NCBI GenBank assembly: GCA_900545705.1
Contig: URAK01000002.1
Location: 1 to 64,000, forward strand
From: an uncultured Opitutales bacterium
GTDB lineage: Bacteria; Verrucomicrobiota; Verrucomicrobiia; Opitutales; Intestinicryptomonadaceae
DNA length: 64,000 nucleotides
Direction of reading: 5' to 3'
The position numbers and the translations under genes were made by a program. A model generated the notes under the pieces. It worked only from the letters and a program-made list of their open reading frames with translations, searched no databases and had not been told where the DNA came from. This document shows, in pieces, positions 42,016 through 52,221 of the stretch. Position 1 is the first letter of the stretch. Each line of letters starts with the position of its first letter.

Positions 42016-44592
42016 TTATGCCAAATCTTTTTCCGTAAACTTCATCACGCCGCCTTCCGTAACCTTTCCGGAAATTATTGCGCGGGCAAGCGGATTTTCT
42101 ATTCTGTTGTTTATGACCCTCTTTAACGGGCGCGCTCCATAGAGCGGATCGTATGCCTTTTCGGCGAGGAAATCGTACGCGCCTTTTGTAAGCTCCACCT
42201 TTATATTTTGCGGTTCGAGCCTCTTGTTGAGCGAATCTATCTGCAGCTTTACTATCTTTACTATCTCCGGAAGCTGCAACGCCTTGAACATTACTATATC
42301 GTCAATTCTGTTGATAAATTCGGGTTTAAAGTGCGCCCTTACCTCGGCCATAACGCCCTCGCGGGTAGATTCCGAAAGCGATCCGTCAGGCTCTATTTTA
42401 CCGTCGGTAATAAAGCGCGCCCCTATATTGGACGTCATTATTATGACGGTGTTTTTGAAGTCTACCTTGCGCCCTTGCGAATCCGTCAACACTCCGTCGT
42501 CCATTACTTGCAATAGAGTATTTAGAACCTCCGGGTGTGCCTTTTCAACTTCGTCGAACAGCACGACAGAATACGGCCTGCGGCGAACCGCCTCGGTCAG
42601 CTGGCCTCCCTGTTCGTATCCGACATATCCGGGCGGCGCGCCTATGAGCCTTGCCACCGAATGTTTTTCCATGTACTCGGACATATCGATTCTTACCATG
42701 TTCTCTTCGTTGTTGAAAAGCGCCTCGCTTAGAGTTTTCGCAAGCTCTGTTTTTCCAACGCCCGTCGGCCCGAGGAATAGGAATGTTCCCGTCGGGCGCT
42801 TGGGATCCTGTATTCCAGCGCGCGAGCGGAGAATCGCATTGGCGACGCTCTCGACCGCCTCGTCCTGACCGACCACCCTGTGGTGCAATATTTCCGGAAG
42901 TTTTAAGAGTCTTTCCTTGTCGCTTTCAACAAGCTTCTTTACAGGAATTCCCGTCCATTCGGCGACAATCGCCGCTATCTCGTCGGCGTTCACGCTCTCG
43001 CTTATCAGAGAATTGCCTTCCTTCTCGACTTCCATTGCTTTTTTAAGCTCTTCTTCAAGCTTTGGAAGTTCGCCGTATTTTATCTCGGCGGCTTCGGTCA
43101 GATTGTAGTCGCGCTCGGCGCGCTCCATGCGCATTTTTGCGGCCTCGATTTTCTCGCGCAAAGTCACGGCCTTCTTGGTTGATTCTTTTTCAGCCTCCCA
43201 TTTTGCCTTCATCGCTGCGGAATCCGTTCGAAGCTGGGCGAGCTCTTTGCGGACTTCTTCGAGGCGTTTCTCATCGTGGTTTTCCTTTACAAGAGCTTTT
43301 TCCTCTATTTCGAGCCTGCGCACTTTTCTCAGCATCGTGTCGAGGTCTGTGGGCATAGAGTCAAGCTGTGTCTTGATTCTCGCGCAAGCCTCATCGACAA
43401 GGTCAATCGCCTTGTCGGGGAGCTGGCGCCCTGAAATATACCTGTCGCTTAGCACAGACGCCTCTACTAGCGCCCTGTCTTGAATGTGCACGCCGTGGAA
43501 AGTCTCGAAGCGCTCTTTGAGCCCGCGCAATATGGATATTGTAGTCTCGACGTCGGGTTCCGCGACATAGACGCTCTGGAACCGGCGTTCGAGAGCGGGA
43601 TCCTTTTCGATATACTGCCTGTATTCGTCGAGGGTAGTAGCGCCGACACACCGCAACTCGCCGCGCGCGAGCATCGGTTTTAGCATATTGGAGGCGTCCA
43701 TCGACCCTTCAGTCTTTCCGGCTCCGACTATCGTATGGAGCTCGTCGATAAACAGGATTATCTTGCCCTCGCTCTCTTTTATTTTATTTAGAACTGCCTT
43801 TAAGCGCTCTTCAAACTCGCCGCGGTATTTTGCGCCGGCTATCAGCGCGCCCATATCGAGGGCGAATACGGTCTTGTCTTTCAATCCGTCTGGAACGTCG
43901 CGGCGCACAATGCGCTGCGCCAAGCCTTCGGCTATAGCCGTTTTACCAACGCCCGGCTCGCCTATGAGAACGGGGTTGTTTTTAGTCTTTCTGGACAAAA
44001 TTCTAATTACGCGGTTTATTTCGTCCTCGCGGCCAATGACAGGGTCGAGCTTGCCGGCCCCGGCAAGTTTAACTAAGTCCGCGCCGTACTTTTCGAGAAC
44101 GTCGTAAGTGTCTTCCGGTGTTTTTGTAGTCACGTGATCGTTTCCTCTCATCTGTTTAATTATTTCTTCCACCGAGTCTCGCGTTATTTGCAGACTCCTA
44201 AAAAGATCCGCCATCTGGGAGGGCTCGGGGTTTTCGATTATCGCTAAAAACATGTGCTCGGTCGAGACAAAGTCGTCGCGCATTTTTTTGGCTATCTCCT
44301 CCGCGCGCCCTATTGTCTGCGAGCATGAATTGCTCATGTACACGTCGGTATTCGAACCCGAAACCTTTGGAAGCGAATCGAGAACACGGCGTATGCCGAG
44401 TTCCAACGCCGAACGCTTGTCGGCGCCCATTTTAGAAAGCAGCGCTCCAACTATGCCGCCGTCCTGCGCAACAAGACTCGCCAACAAGTGCACCTGCTGT
44501 ACTTCAGTGTTGCCCCTGCCTTTGGCTATCTCTATGGCGCCATTGATGGCCTCCACGCTTTTTTCTGTGAGTTTTTCGGGATTGATATTCAT
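42016..44592 (-). CDS. clpB: ClpB, AAA+ disaggregase
   Basis: ClpB unfolds aggregated proteins with DnaK. The 858-residue protein has the N-terminal repeat domain (about 1-145), the first AAA+ domain with Walker A GEPGVGKT near 206, a long coiled-coil middle domain (about 400-525), and the second AAA+ domain with GPTGVGKT near 604 and the pore-loop GGQLTEAVR region. It has no ClpC-type IGF loop for ClpP. The length is standard. It stands alone on the minus strand. No CIRCE element was seen upstream. The stop is close to 42016. Confidence 0.97.
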   Translation of the reverse strand: MNINPEKLTEKSVEAINGAIEIAKGRGNTEVQQVHLLASLVAQDGGIVGALLSKMGADKRSALELGIRRVLDSLPKVSGSNTDVYMSNSCSQTIGRAEEIAKKMRDDFVSTEHMFLAIIENPEPSQMADLFRSLQITRDSVEEIIKQMRGNDHVTTKTPEDTYDVLEKYGADLVKLAGAGKLDPVIGREDEINRVIRILSRKTKNNPVLIGEPGVGKTAIAEGLAQRIVRRDVPDGLKDKTVFALDMGALIAGAKYRGEFEERLKAVLNKIKESEGKIILFIDELHTIVGAGKTEGSMDASNMLKPMLARGELRCVGATTLDEYRQYIEKDPALERRFQSVYVAEPDVETTISILRGLKERFETFHGVHIQDRALVEASVLSDRYISGRQLPDKAIDLVDEACARIKTQLDSMPTDLDTMLRKVRRLEIEEKALVKENHDEKRLEEVRKELAQLRTDSAAMKAKWEAEKESTKKAVTLREKIEAAKMRMERAERDYNLTEAAEIKYGELPKLEEELKKAMEVEKEGNSLISESVNADEIAAIVAEWTGIPVKKLVESDKERLLKLPEILHHRVVGQDEAVESVANAILRSRAGIQDPKRPTGTFLFLGPTGVGKTELAKTLSEALFNNEENMVRIDMSEYMEKHSVARLIGAPPGYVGYEQGGQLTEAVRRRPYSVVLFDEVEKAHPEVLNTLLQVMDDGVLTDSQGRKVDFKNTVIIMTSNIGARFITDGKIEPDGSLSESTREGVMAEVRAHFKPEFINRIDDIVMFKALQLPEIVKIVKLQIDSLNKRLEPQNIKVELTKGAYDFLAEKAYDPLYGARPLKRVINNRIENPLARAIISGKVTEGGVMKFTEKDLA

Positions 44593-44803
44593 ATACTTTT
44601 ATATCTAGCATTTGTTATGCCAGAATGCAATAATTTAATGATTAGACGCTTAATAAAAAGAGGCACAATTCAATATGTGACAAAATCGCACACACTGCCA
44701 GTTTTTGACACACACGATTGAAACCAGTTCCCAAATTTGGCGCAATCCTACTGGTTAATCTATAATTAAAAGCGCAGCCACCAGCGCCGCCATCAAATCC
44801 ATA
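44593..44803. other. Region 5' of clpB, no gene seen
   Basis: Presumed promoter region for clpB and downstream flank of hom. A TGGC...TGC pair on the minus strand at 44607-44622 looks like a sigma-54 site but is too near the start codon to work (see rejected). Confidence 0.4.
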
Positions 44804-44836
44804 AAATAAAAAACGCCCGCAAATGCGGGTGTTTTC
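44804..44836 (-). terminator. Terminator of hom
   Basis: On the minus strand CCCGC and GCGGG pair around ATTT (44816-44829), followed by a T-run. Confidence 0.9.
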
Positions 44837-44941
44837 AAAAAAGTAAAAAATTCACTATATTTAGCGGCTCGACACTGCAAATCAACAAACGGTCAAAAAT
44901 ATACCCGCCGCGATATTAGAGAAGCCGCAACATTCAAAAAA

Positions 44942-46231
44942 CTAATACCCAAAGCGCAGCACAAACGGCTCCGACGACACTTTTGGATTGTTTTTCAACT
45001 CTTCGCATGCCCTCTGTATGGCACCTTCGGTCGTAGTGTGGGTTGTGAGAAGCAGCCACGCCCTTCCCTCCGTCTTGCATGAGCGCTGCATCAAGGTCTC
45101 TATCGATATGCCACAATCCGACAGCGTCTTGGCTATCGACGCCAAAACCCCTGCCTCGTCGTCCACCTCGAGCCTAATATAAAACTCTCCTGACACTTCG
45201 TCGAGCTCGGCTACCCTAACTTTTTCAGGCGGCGTCGGGATTAGTGTCTTTGGCTCCCCGGAAATATATTTTATGGCGTCAAAAATATCGGCGATTACTG
45301 CGCTTGAAGTCGCGTCGCCGCCTGCACCGCGCCCAATGTGGATAGTCCGTCCCACTACATCTCCGGTTATCGCAACTGCGTTGTATACCTCATTTACGTT
45401 CGCCACCGCGTCTGAAAGCGGCACGAGCGCCGGATACACAGACGCAAAAAGTGCGCCTTCTTCACCTACCGTCCGAACCGCCGCAATGAGCTTAACCCTG
45501 TATCCAAAGTCCTTCGCCCACGCCATGTCTTCAAGGGTCACGCGCCTTATGCCGCAAACTATCGAAGGCTTTATCCATACCCCGTGCGCTATATAACCAA
45601 GTATCGATATCTTATGGGAAGCGTCTATTCCGTCGAGGTCCAGAGATTCGTCCGCCTCCACATATCCGAGCCTTTTGGCATCGGCAAGAATTGTCTCGTA
45701 AGCGGCGTTTTCGCGCTCCATGCGGGTCAGGATATAGTTGCACGTGCCGTTTAATATGCCATAAATGAGCGGGAAGCGGTTTGCGACAAGCCCTTCGCGA
45801 AGAACCTTTATTATTGGGACTCCCCCAGCAACACTCGCCTCAAAAAAATAGCTGCCTTTCGATTTTTTAGCCTCTGCAAAAATTTCCTCGCCGCGCGCGC
45901 ATATCACAGCCTTGTTTGCGCTTACGACTGTCTTGCCGTTGCGCAAGGCGGCAATCGTATAATCGAACGCTGCTCCCGTGCCGCCCATGAGTTCGCAAAC
46001 TATGTCTATTTCCGGGTCGTTTATTATATCGTACGGATCCTGGGTCAATTTTTCTGGCGGAATTTCAACCGCGCGCTTTTTAGACAAATCGCGAACGCAC
46101 ACTTTTGAGAGTTCGTAGTCAACCCCAAAACGGGCCGAAAGCCTGCCCCCGTCGAGATTCTTCCATACCGCGCCTGCGACAGTCCCAAACCCTATAAAAC
46201 CTATCTTAAATGTTCTTTTCTTTGTATCCAT
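44942..46231 (-). CDS. hom: Homoserine dehydrogenase
   Basis: Hom reduces aspartate semialdehyde to homoserine, the branch point to methionine and threonine. The 429-residue protein has the NAD(P)-binding GFGTVAGAV motif near 15-23, VCELMGGTGAAFDYTIAAL, NKAVICARGEE, the signature NGTCNYILTRM near 178, and a C-terminal ACT domain (about 350-429) that usually binds threonine for feedback control. It is the monofunctional long form. Its upstream neighbour plsY begins 60 bp away on the same strand, so co-transcription with plsY and serA is possible. Confidence 0.95.
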   Translation of the reverse strand: MDTKKRTFKIGFIGFGTVAGAVWKNLDGGRLSARFGVDYELSKVCVRDLSKKRAVEIPPEKLTQDPYDIINDPEIDIVCELMGGTGAAFDYTIAALRNGKTVVSANKAVICARGEEIFAEAKKSKGSYFFEASVAGGVPIIKVLREGLVANRFPLIYGILNGTCNYILTRMERENAAYETILADAKRLGYVEADESLDLDGIDASHKISILGYIAHGVWIKPSIVCGIRRVTLEDMAWAKDFGYRVKLIAAVRTVGEEGALFASVYPALVPLSDAVANVNEVYNAVAITGDVVGRTIHIGRGAGGDATSSAVIADIFDAIKYISGEPKTLIPTPPEKVRVAELDEVSGEFYIRLEVDDEAGVLASIAKTLSDCGISIETLMQRSCKTEGRAWLLLTTHTTTEGAIQRACEELKNNPKVSSEPFVLRFGY

Positions 46232-46291
46232 AAATCAATGCGCCCCAAAAAAATCATACGAATGCGCAAAACAGCGCACTTCGCCCGCAGG

Positions 46292-46900
46292 CTAAAATCT
46301 GTTTTCCGTGCCCTTTAGAAGCCTTGCAATATTGCTTCTATGCCTGAAAATTACGACCACCGCTATTGCCAGAGAAATGTAAAAATGCCCGGGCATCGAC
46401 GGATATATTATAAAAGAGGCTATCGGAAGCGCAACCGCAAGTGCGAGCGACGCCAATGAAACGTATCTGCTCGCATAGAAAACTACGATCCAAACTACAA
46501 GAGCCGCCACAATCGCCCAGAGCATTATTGCCGACAGCCCTCCTATTGCAGTAGCGACCCCCTTGCCGCCCTTAAATTTTAGAAATAAAGAAAAGCTGTG
46601 CCCTACTATCGCAGAGCACAACCCTACATACGCAAGAGTCTGAGGATCGGGAAACTGGACTCCGAACACCGATGGGTACAACGGCCAAGCCGTCGCTAAA
46701 AATCCCTTGGCGGCGTCGAGAATAAAACATATATTTCCCGGAACTTTCCCGCAAACTCTTTTTACATTTGTCGCCCCGGGATTTCCGCTGCCCGCTTTCA
46801 GAATATCCACTCCGCAAAAGCGGGCAATAATAACCGCAAACGGAATTGACCCCAAAAGGTATCCCGCTGCGGCCACTATTAGAAATCCGGCTACGTCCAT
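46292..46900 (-). CDS. plsY: Glycerol-3-phosphate acyltransferase PlsY
   Basis: PlsY uses acyl phosphate to make lysophosphatidic acid in the inner membrane. The 202-residue protein has five membrane segments and the three signature loops: GSIPFAVIIAR near 17, SGNPGATNVKR near 37 and the FLKFKGGKGVATA glycine-rich loop near 106. It begins just 1 bp after the serA stop. The acyl-phosphate enzyme PlsX is not in this window. Its length matches the family. Confidence 0.95.
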   Translation of the reverse strand: MDVAGFLIVAAAGYLLGSIPFAVIIARFCGVDILKAGSGNPGATNVKRVCGKVPGNICFILDAAKGFLATAWPLYPSVFGVQFPDPQTLAYVGLCSAIVGHSFSLFLKFKGGKGVATAIGGLSAIMLWAIVAALVVWIVVFYASRYVSLASLALAVALPIASFIIYPSMPGHFYISLAIAVVVIFRHRSNIARLLKGTENRF

Positions 46901-46901
46901 A

Positions 46902-48503
46902 CTACGAGAAATCTACGACGCGAACAGCCTCAACTTTGTCGAGAGCTTTAAGCTCTGCGACTGCCTCAGGCGCCGGAAGCGCGTCGAGCTCGTACACGCT
47001 CAGGGCCATGCCGCCCTTTTCGTCGCGCGAGAGCGTCATATTTGCAATGTTGCAGCCGTACTTGCCGATTATCGTGCCGATGATCCCAACCATTCCGGGA
47101 GTGTCTTGGTTGCGCAAGAGTATCGCGGATTTGTTGTGCGGATTTATCTCAACCTCGTGGGAGTCAATCCTCACGATTTTCGGGCGGGCGCTCGTCCCCA
47201 TGACTGTTCCCGCCGCATAATGAGTTTCACCGCTTTGCGAATACGCAACAACTTCTACAAGTTCCGAATAGTCGGCCTCTGTCGAGCTGTTTACACTTTC
47301 GACTTCTATGCCGAGGTGTTTCATTTTTGCCGGCGCATTTACGTCGTTTGCATTCTCCGAAATCTTCGAGAGATACCCTTTCTGGACCGCGAGAGTCAAA
47401 AGCTTGTTGTCTATGTTGCCGAGCTTTCCAAAGTATTTTACCGATATTTTAGATGCGGGCCCGTCGACAAGCTGCTGTACAAACAACCCGAGTTTTTCGC
47501 AAAGCTCGATGTACGGGGATATTTGCTTCATCGACTCCGCGTCGATGCTCGGCTTGTTAATAGCATTGCGGATTGCGCCGCCGCTCAGGGCGTCGGCAAT
47601 CACTTCGGCTACTTCGATTCCACAGCTTTCCTGCGCCTCTTTTGTCGAAGCTCCCAAATGCGGAGTCAATACCAAATTCGGGAATTTCAAAAGCGGGCTG
47701 TCTTTCGACAGCGGCTCGGATTCGTAAACGTCGAGACCTGCCGCTGCGACTTTGCCGCTTTCGAGCGCCTCAACAAGAGCGCTTTCTTTAATGATGCCGC
47801 CGCGGGCGCAGTTGAATACGCGCACGCCTTTTTTCATCATTTCAAAAGCCTTTTCGTCCAACATATATTTGGTAGCCTCGGTAAGCGGCATATGAACAGT
47901 TATGTAATCGGCGCGCTTAAATGCGTCTTCAAGCGGCACCATTTCTACACCTATGGTTTTTGCGCGGGCCTCAGTTAAGAACGGGTCATAAGCTAATACT
48001 TTCATTCCGAAGGCCATTGCCCTCTTGGCGACTTCCGCGCCTATCCTTCCCATTCCAAGCACGGATAGGGTCTTATTTTTAAGCTCTGTTCCTTTGAAAG
48101 ACTTTCTATCCCACTTTCCGCTATGAATGGAGGCGTTTGCCTGCGATATCGGACGAGTTCCGCACAATATGTGGGTAAATGTTAGCTCGGCAGTTGCTAT
48201 CGTATTTCCGGTGGGGGTATTCATTACCACTACGCCCTTTTCGGATGCGGCTGGTATATCTATGTTATCGACCCCTACACCGGCGCGGCCAACTGCTTTC
48301 AGTTTTTTCGCGCACTCCAATACGTCGGAGGTAATGCGAGTCTCCGAGCGGACTATTACGGCGTCAGCGTCGGCTATCAGCTCCTTGACCTTGTCGGGAG
48401 TGGAGCCGTAGGCTTCGACAGTTTCGAAACCCTTCTGTTTGAGTAATTCTACGCCTTTGGGCGAGATTGGATCTGCTACTAATACTTTTAATTTTTTATT
48501 CAT
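46902..48503 (-). CDS. serA: D-3-phosphoglycerate dehydrogenase, long form
   Basis: SerA starts serine synthesis by oxidising 3-phosphoglycerate. With the start at MNKKLKVLV (48503) the protein is 533 residues: substrate-binding and NAD domains (GMGRIGAEVAKRA near 148, HMPLTEATKYM, LTPHLGASTKEAQ with the catalytic His), then the intervening ASB domain (about 320-455) and a C-terminal ACT domain (about 460-533). The frame is open to 48596, but the extra 31 residues are not conserved-looking, so I trim them; no strong ribosome site precedes either start. plsY follows after 1 bp. Confidence 0.93.
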   Translation of the reverse strand: MNKKLKVLVADPISPKGVELLKQKGFETVEAYGSTPDKVKELIADADAVIVRSETRITSDVLECAKKLKAVGRAGVGVDNIDIPAASEKGVVVMNTPTGNTIATAELTFTHILCGTRPISQANASIHSGKWDRKSFKGTELKNKTLSVLGMGRIGAEVAKRAMAFGMKVLAYDPFLTEARAKTIGVEMVPLEDAFKRADYITVHMPLTEATKYMLDEKAFEMMKKGVRVFNCARGGIIKESALVEALESGKVAAAGLDVYESEPLSKDSPLLKFPNLVLTPHLGASTKEAQESCGIEVAEVIADALSGGAIRNAINKPSIDAESMKQISPYIELCEKLGLFVQQLVDGPASKISVKYFGKLGNIDNKLLTLAVQKGYLSKISENANDVNAPAKMKHLGIEVESVNSSTEADYSELVEVVAYSQSGETHYAAGTVMGTSARPKIVRIDSHEVEINPHNKSAILLRNQDTPGMVGIIGTIIGKYGCNIANMTLSRDEKGGMALSVYELDALPAPEAVAELKALDKVEAVRVVDFS

Positions 48504-48946
48504 GATAATACGGCAATCGTGGGACTGTTTTCCAACCCGATTGTCAATTTCAAAGAAATGCTTTATTGCCGCAAAAGTCAAGATGAAACGCCGCACTGCT
48601 CAGCTAATAAAAAACTACAATAAAAATTTTATTCAAACCTGTCTTGGGAAGAACGGCATTTTTCAAAGGCAAATTTTTCAAAACACTTTAAATAATATAA
48701 AATATTTTATTAGATAGGTGCAAGAAACTAAAAAATCGAATATATTTCACCTTAAAAAGTAGAAAATTTTGCTAAAGTTAAGTTTTATGCGCCCATTGAA
48801 TGTAATGGTAAAGAATGTTCCCACACGCAAAAACGTACAAATATAAAATACTTTTTTTAAACATAAACTAGGCCAACAGTTATTGGTTAACTGCCACAAA
48901 AAAACATAATCTAAAAAGTTTAGGCCGAAAGAAAGAAATCAAAAGA
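48504..48946. other. AT-rich intergenic, no gene seen
   Basis: Lies between serA and the outer-membrane barrel gene on the same strand. It has many A/T-runs, no RNA gene and no clear promoter call. Confidence 0.45.
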
Positions 48947-48980
48947 CAAAAAAAAACCGCCTCGTCTGAGGCGGTTTTTT
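48947..48980 (-). terminator. Terminator of the outer-membrane barrel gene
   Basis: CCGCCTC (48957-48963) pairs with GAGGCGG (48968-48974). T-runs flank both sides, so it may act in both directions. Confidence 0.95.
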
Positions 48981-48993
48981 CAAGAACCCAAAA

Positions 48994-50172
48994 TTAGTAT
49001 TTCAGAGCAACTGATATATCAACCAAGTGTTGGTTGTATGTGCAACCAGCCAGATTTGAAGAGTTGGTTATGAACCTGTAATTCGCCGAAAGTGTTATGA
49101 ACTTGTTCGGGAGATAAGACACACCTATACGGCCAGCAAATGCATCGTCGTCACGATCGTTGCCTGCGTATGTAGCATAGTTGCTGTTAACATACGAGAA
49201 GCTTGCTGTCGAACGGATAAATTCGGAGAAGTAGTAGTTCGCACCGATTTCGCAACCAGAGTTGATTGCAGACTGGCGGGAAGCACCGTTTCCGAAGTCA
49301 CGATAACCTGTGGCGAAAAGACCGAGTTTTTCAGAAACTTCGTACCCAAAGGTCGCCCTAAACGCGAAAGTCGTTTCGTCTTGCCCGTCAACATAGGGTG
49401 AACCGGAGGGATCGCGGTATGTTACACCTGCATATACCATTGCAGTCAATTTCGGAAGGAGTTCGCCGCGCAGTGTTACACCGCCGAAGTGGTCGTTGCG
49501 AGTATCGCCACCAAAATAAGCATTCAAAGGATCGCCGCCTGAAAATTCAGTATAACGGTATTGATAAGTCAAGCCTGCGGAAATTTTAGGAGTTATTCTA
49601 TAAAGCAAGCTTACCGGGATTGAATATACATCTACGTCAGAGTAGAGCCTTGACCATTGCCCGACATATTCAGTGTACTGCCACATACCGCCGAGTTCTC
49701 CGTCAAGTTTGTCTGAGAAATTATAGACCGCATTTATGCCGGCATTGTATTCGTCGTAGCGGACAAGTGCGTCATTTTGTATGGTTGTGCTGCTATTTTG
49801 GAAGCGCTGGTCAAATGAAAAGTTCGCGTCGATCTTCAGAACCTGCTCAGTATATGAGGCTGTCGCCATAACGTGGCTGAGGTTGGAATTGAATTCTTTG
49901 TGCTGGGCGTAGCGCGTCAAGTCTTCAAAGAATTTTACATTTGCCTTAAATTTGCTGTTGCGGCCGTAGTCTGCCTCTGCTCCCAAACGGAATATCGCCG
50001 CGTAGTCGTTTATTTTATTGCTCGATCCCGTATACGTCACGTTGCTATTCCAGCTGCCGGTGACTGCGCCCCTGAAGAATATGTCTAACTGATCGCCAAT
50101 CGTTACCAACGGGGCGGCGTTGGCTGATAGCGCAGCCATTGCGAATACGGATGTTGCGAATATTTTTTTCAT
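48994..50172 (-). CDS. Outer-membrane beta-barrel protein (BBP2-like)
   Basis: The 392-residue protein has a Sec signal (MKKIFATSVFAMAALSANAA) and a mature part made of many amphipathic strands with alternating aromatic residues (YAAIFRLGAEADYGR, AGLTYQYRYTEF, RATFGYEVSEKLGLFATGYRDF). It ends in a strand with the terminal aromatic KY, as barrel proteins do for BAM recognition. The pattern recalls BBP2-type porins of Verrucomicrobiota/Planctomycetota. No substrate is known. A consensus promoter and a strong terminator mark it as a single, probably abundant, gene product. Confidence 0.82.
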   Translation of the reverse strand: MKKIFATSVFAMAALSANAAPLVTIGDQLDIFFRGAVTGSWNSNVTYTGSSNKINDYAAIFRLGAEADYGRNSKFKANVKFFEDLTRYAQHKEFNSNLSHVMATASYTEQVLKIDANFSFDQRFQNSSTTIQNDALVRYDEYNAGINAVYNFSDKLDGELGGMWQYTEYVGQWSRLYSDVDVYSIPVSLLYRITPKISAGLTYQYRYTEFSGGDPLNAYFGGDTRNDHFGGVTLRGELLPKLTAMVYAGVTYRDPSGSPYVDGQDETTFAFRATFGYEVSEKLGLFATGYRDFGNGASRQSAINSGCEIGANYYFSEFIRSTASFSYVNSNYATYAGNDRDDDAFAGRIGVSYLPNKFITLSANYRFITNSSNLAGCTYNQHLVDISVALKY

Positions 50173-50242
50173 CTTTATTTTATTTGTTAAAGTTGCCTTT
50201 TGGGGTTCTCAGTATCGGTGTTTCCGAATTTTTAATGTTCGG

Positions 50243-50271
50243 ATTATTTTATTTCCCGTACTATTTGTCAA
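50243..50271 (-). promoter_or_regulatory. Strong sigma-70-type promoter of the barrel gene
   Basis: On the minus strand TTGACA (50266-50271), 17-bp spacer and AATAAT (50243-50248), giving a leader of about 65 nt. Confidence 0.65.
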
Positions 50272-50401
50272 GCACTTTTATCCTCACTTTCTTTTTTTAT
50301 TTTAAAAAAACGGACATTCCCATTTAGGATTTTTTTCTAAAATAATATTGAAAGATTTACCATGCGTACGATAATTCAGCAAGATATATTATTTTTTTAA
50401 A

Positions 50402-52135
50402 ATGAGCGAATCGTCCAACAAGTTAAAAATAAAAAAACGCAATTCCGCCGAATCACAGCCTCTGTTTTTCGGACTCTTGTCGCGCGTAAAAAAGAACAAT
50501 AAGTGGTCCTTTAAAATCAACTGGGGCAGAATCGCCATTGTCGCCATAATCCTCTCGCTGCTAGCGTGGGTAGCGGCAAGCGCCACAATCTATTTCGTTT
50601 TTAAATATTCAAAAGGCTTCGACGATATCACTGTTTATGACGCAATAATCGCCCCATTCGACATGAAGTCGCACCGCGAGAAGGTCGGCAACTACAACAT
50701 CAAAAAAGCTCTCGACATCTTAAAATCCGGCAACATGTCGGAGTTTAACGAAGCCTTCATGAACCTAAACATGGGGATTAACCGCGCACCTAAAAATATT
50801 GAGGGCCGCCTTAACCTTGCCCGCATTTACGTCGCGATGAACCGCCCCGACATCGCCATTGAAAAACTCGAGCAGGGCATTATCTACTCCAAGGACAATA
50901 TAGACTTTATCCGCCTTTATATGCGTCTTCTCCTCGACAGAATGGAGGACTCCAAGATAATTGCAGTCGGCGAAAAACTGCTTACCGGCGGCAAGGGCGT
51001 CGGAGTCGAAAATCCGCAAGTAAAAGCGTATATTGCAATGACGCTATCCTCTGTCTACGCAATGCACGGCAACTACAAAAAGTCTGAGGAGTACCTAAAA
51101 AATTACGACCTTGAAAAATCTCTCCCGGGAATACTGCGCCTCTCAAAAAACCAGTGGGAAATGGGCAACCGCGACGAGGCAATTAAAATTATAAAAGAAA
51201 ATTTTCAGTATCCGTCGAATAAAAACCCAATGTACGCCCTTCTCGTAAACTACTATACAGCTATGGGCGACATCGAAACGGCGAGAAGATACTCCATATT
51301 GCGCCAAGCGGAAGACCCATTCTCGGTGACCCAAAAGCTCGAATTGATTAGGCTGCTCGAAAAATCCGGAGATACCCAAAATCTCGGGAAAATGCTCGAC
51401 GAATACTTCGAGATAAACAAGACAAACAATGTGGCAATGATACACCTTGCCAACTACGCGGCGGACAAGGGCGACATTAAAATGATGCGCAAAATTTACG
51501 ATAATGCCATCCGCCAAGCCTTTGCCCCCGGAAGATACTGCCTGCTTCTACTGGAAACTATGATAACCAACGGCGACTATGCAGGCGCAGTAAAGTTCTC
51601 CGAGGAAATCTTGAAAGGCAAACCGTCTTGGACCAAGCGGTACGAAGATGTTTTGTCCGCAATACGCTCGATAGCATATTACGCCACAGGCAATACCAAT
51701 ATGTCCGACATTCTCATCGCCGACGTATTAAAGCGCTCTAGGATATCCCCCAAAACGCTTGTGGCCACCGCGAGGCGCTTCGACAAGCTAAATGCACCGC
51801 TCGTTGCCAACTCCATACTTGAGCACGCAGTAAATAAGTTTCCGCGCTATCAGATGGCGCTAATTAGGCTCGTCCAAAACGAAATAAAGATAGGGGACTC
51901 CACAAACATCGGCAAACATGTATTGCGGCTGCTACAAATGCGCCGTCCTCCGCGCGAGCTGATAACTGATGTATACAACAGCCTCTCGAGCGACAGATTT
52001 ATTTTCGTGCGCGACAGAAAGAAGATTCTCGACGAAATAGAGTCTCTAAAAGCCAACAACTCCTCAGAGACTTTCTCGGACGTCATACCGGACGAAAACG
52101 AACTCCATGACGATTCGAGCATGATAGACATTTAA
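50402..52135 (+). CDS. Membrane-anchored TPR protein
   Basis: The 577-residue protein has a basic cytoplasmic N-terminus (about 1-42), one membrane segment (IAIVAIILSLLAWVAASATIYFVF, about 44-67), and a long helical periplasmic part. That part has TPR repeats (NIEGRLNLARIYVAMNRPDIAIEKLEQGI; LLVNYYTAMGDIETARRYSILR) through about residue 530, then an acidic tail. No enzyme domain is seen; it is probably a scaffold for a protein complex. It diverges from the barrel gene and stands alone before tandem terminators. Confidence 0.75.
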   Translation: MSESSNKLKIKKRNSAESQPLFFGLLSRVKKNNKWSFKINWGRIAIVAIILSLLAWVAASATIYFVFKYSKGFDDITVYDAIIAPFDMKSHREKVGNYNIKKALDILKSGNMSEFNEAFMNLNMGINRAPKNIEGRLNLARIYVAMNRPDIAIEKLEQGIIYSKDNIDFIRLYMRLLLDRMEDSKIIAVGEKLLTGGKGVGVENPQVKAYIAMTLSSVYAMHGNYKKSEEYLKNYDLEKSLPGILRLSKNQWEMGNRDEAIKIIKENFQYPSNKNPMYALLVNYYTAMGDIETARRYSILRQAEDPFSVTQKLELIRLLEKSGDTQNLGKMLDEYFEINKTNNVAMIHLANYAADKGDIKMMRKIYDNAIRQAFAPGRYCLLLLETMITNGDYAGAVKFSEEILKGKPSWTKRYEDVLSAIRSIAYYATGNTNMSDILIADVLKRSRISPKTLVATARRFDKLNAPLVANSILEHAVNKFPRYQMALIRLVQNEIKIGDSTNIGKHVLRLLQMRRPPRELITDVYNSLSSDRFIFVRDRKKILDEIESLKANNSSETFSDVIPDENELHDDSSMIDI

Positions 52136-52145
52136 GCTGCGCTGT

Positions 52146-52175
52146 GCGCAGCCGGGCAGAAGCCCGCGCCTTTTT
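52146..52175 (+). terminator. First of two tandem terminators
   Basis: CGGGC and GCCCG pair around AGAA (about 52153-52166), followed by CGCCTTTTT. Confidence 0.6.
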
Positions 52176-52189
52176 AGATATAAAACTAT

Positions 52190-52221
52190 CGGCGCTGAAA
52201 ATTTTCGGCGCCGCTTTTTTT
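52190..52221 (+). terminator. Second of two tandem terminators
   Basis: GGCGC (52191-52195) pairs with GCGCC (52208-52212), the loop is partly self-complementary (AAAATTTT), and seven T follow. Confidence 0.7.

Noticed and set aside
44607..44622. Sigma-54-like site TGGCATAACAAATGCT upstream of clpB on the minus strand
   Set aside because: The GG and GC elements have the right 10-bp spacing, but a start 12 bp downstream would leave a leader of about five bases before the clpB start codon, with no room for a ribosome site. Probably chance.
48504..48596. 31-residue N-terminal extension of serA
   Set aside because: SerA family proteins begin at the MNKKLKVLVAD-type start; the extension has no conserved features.
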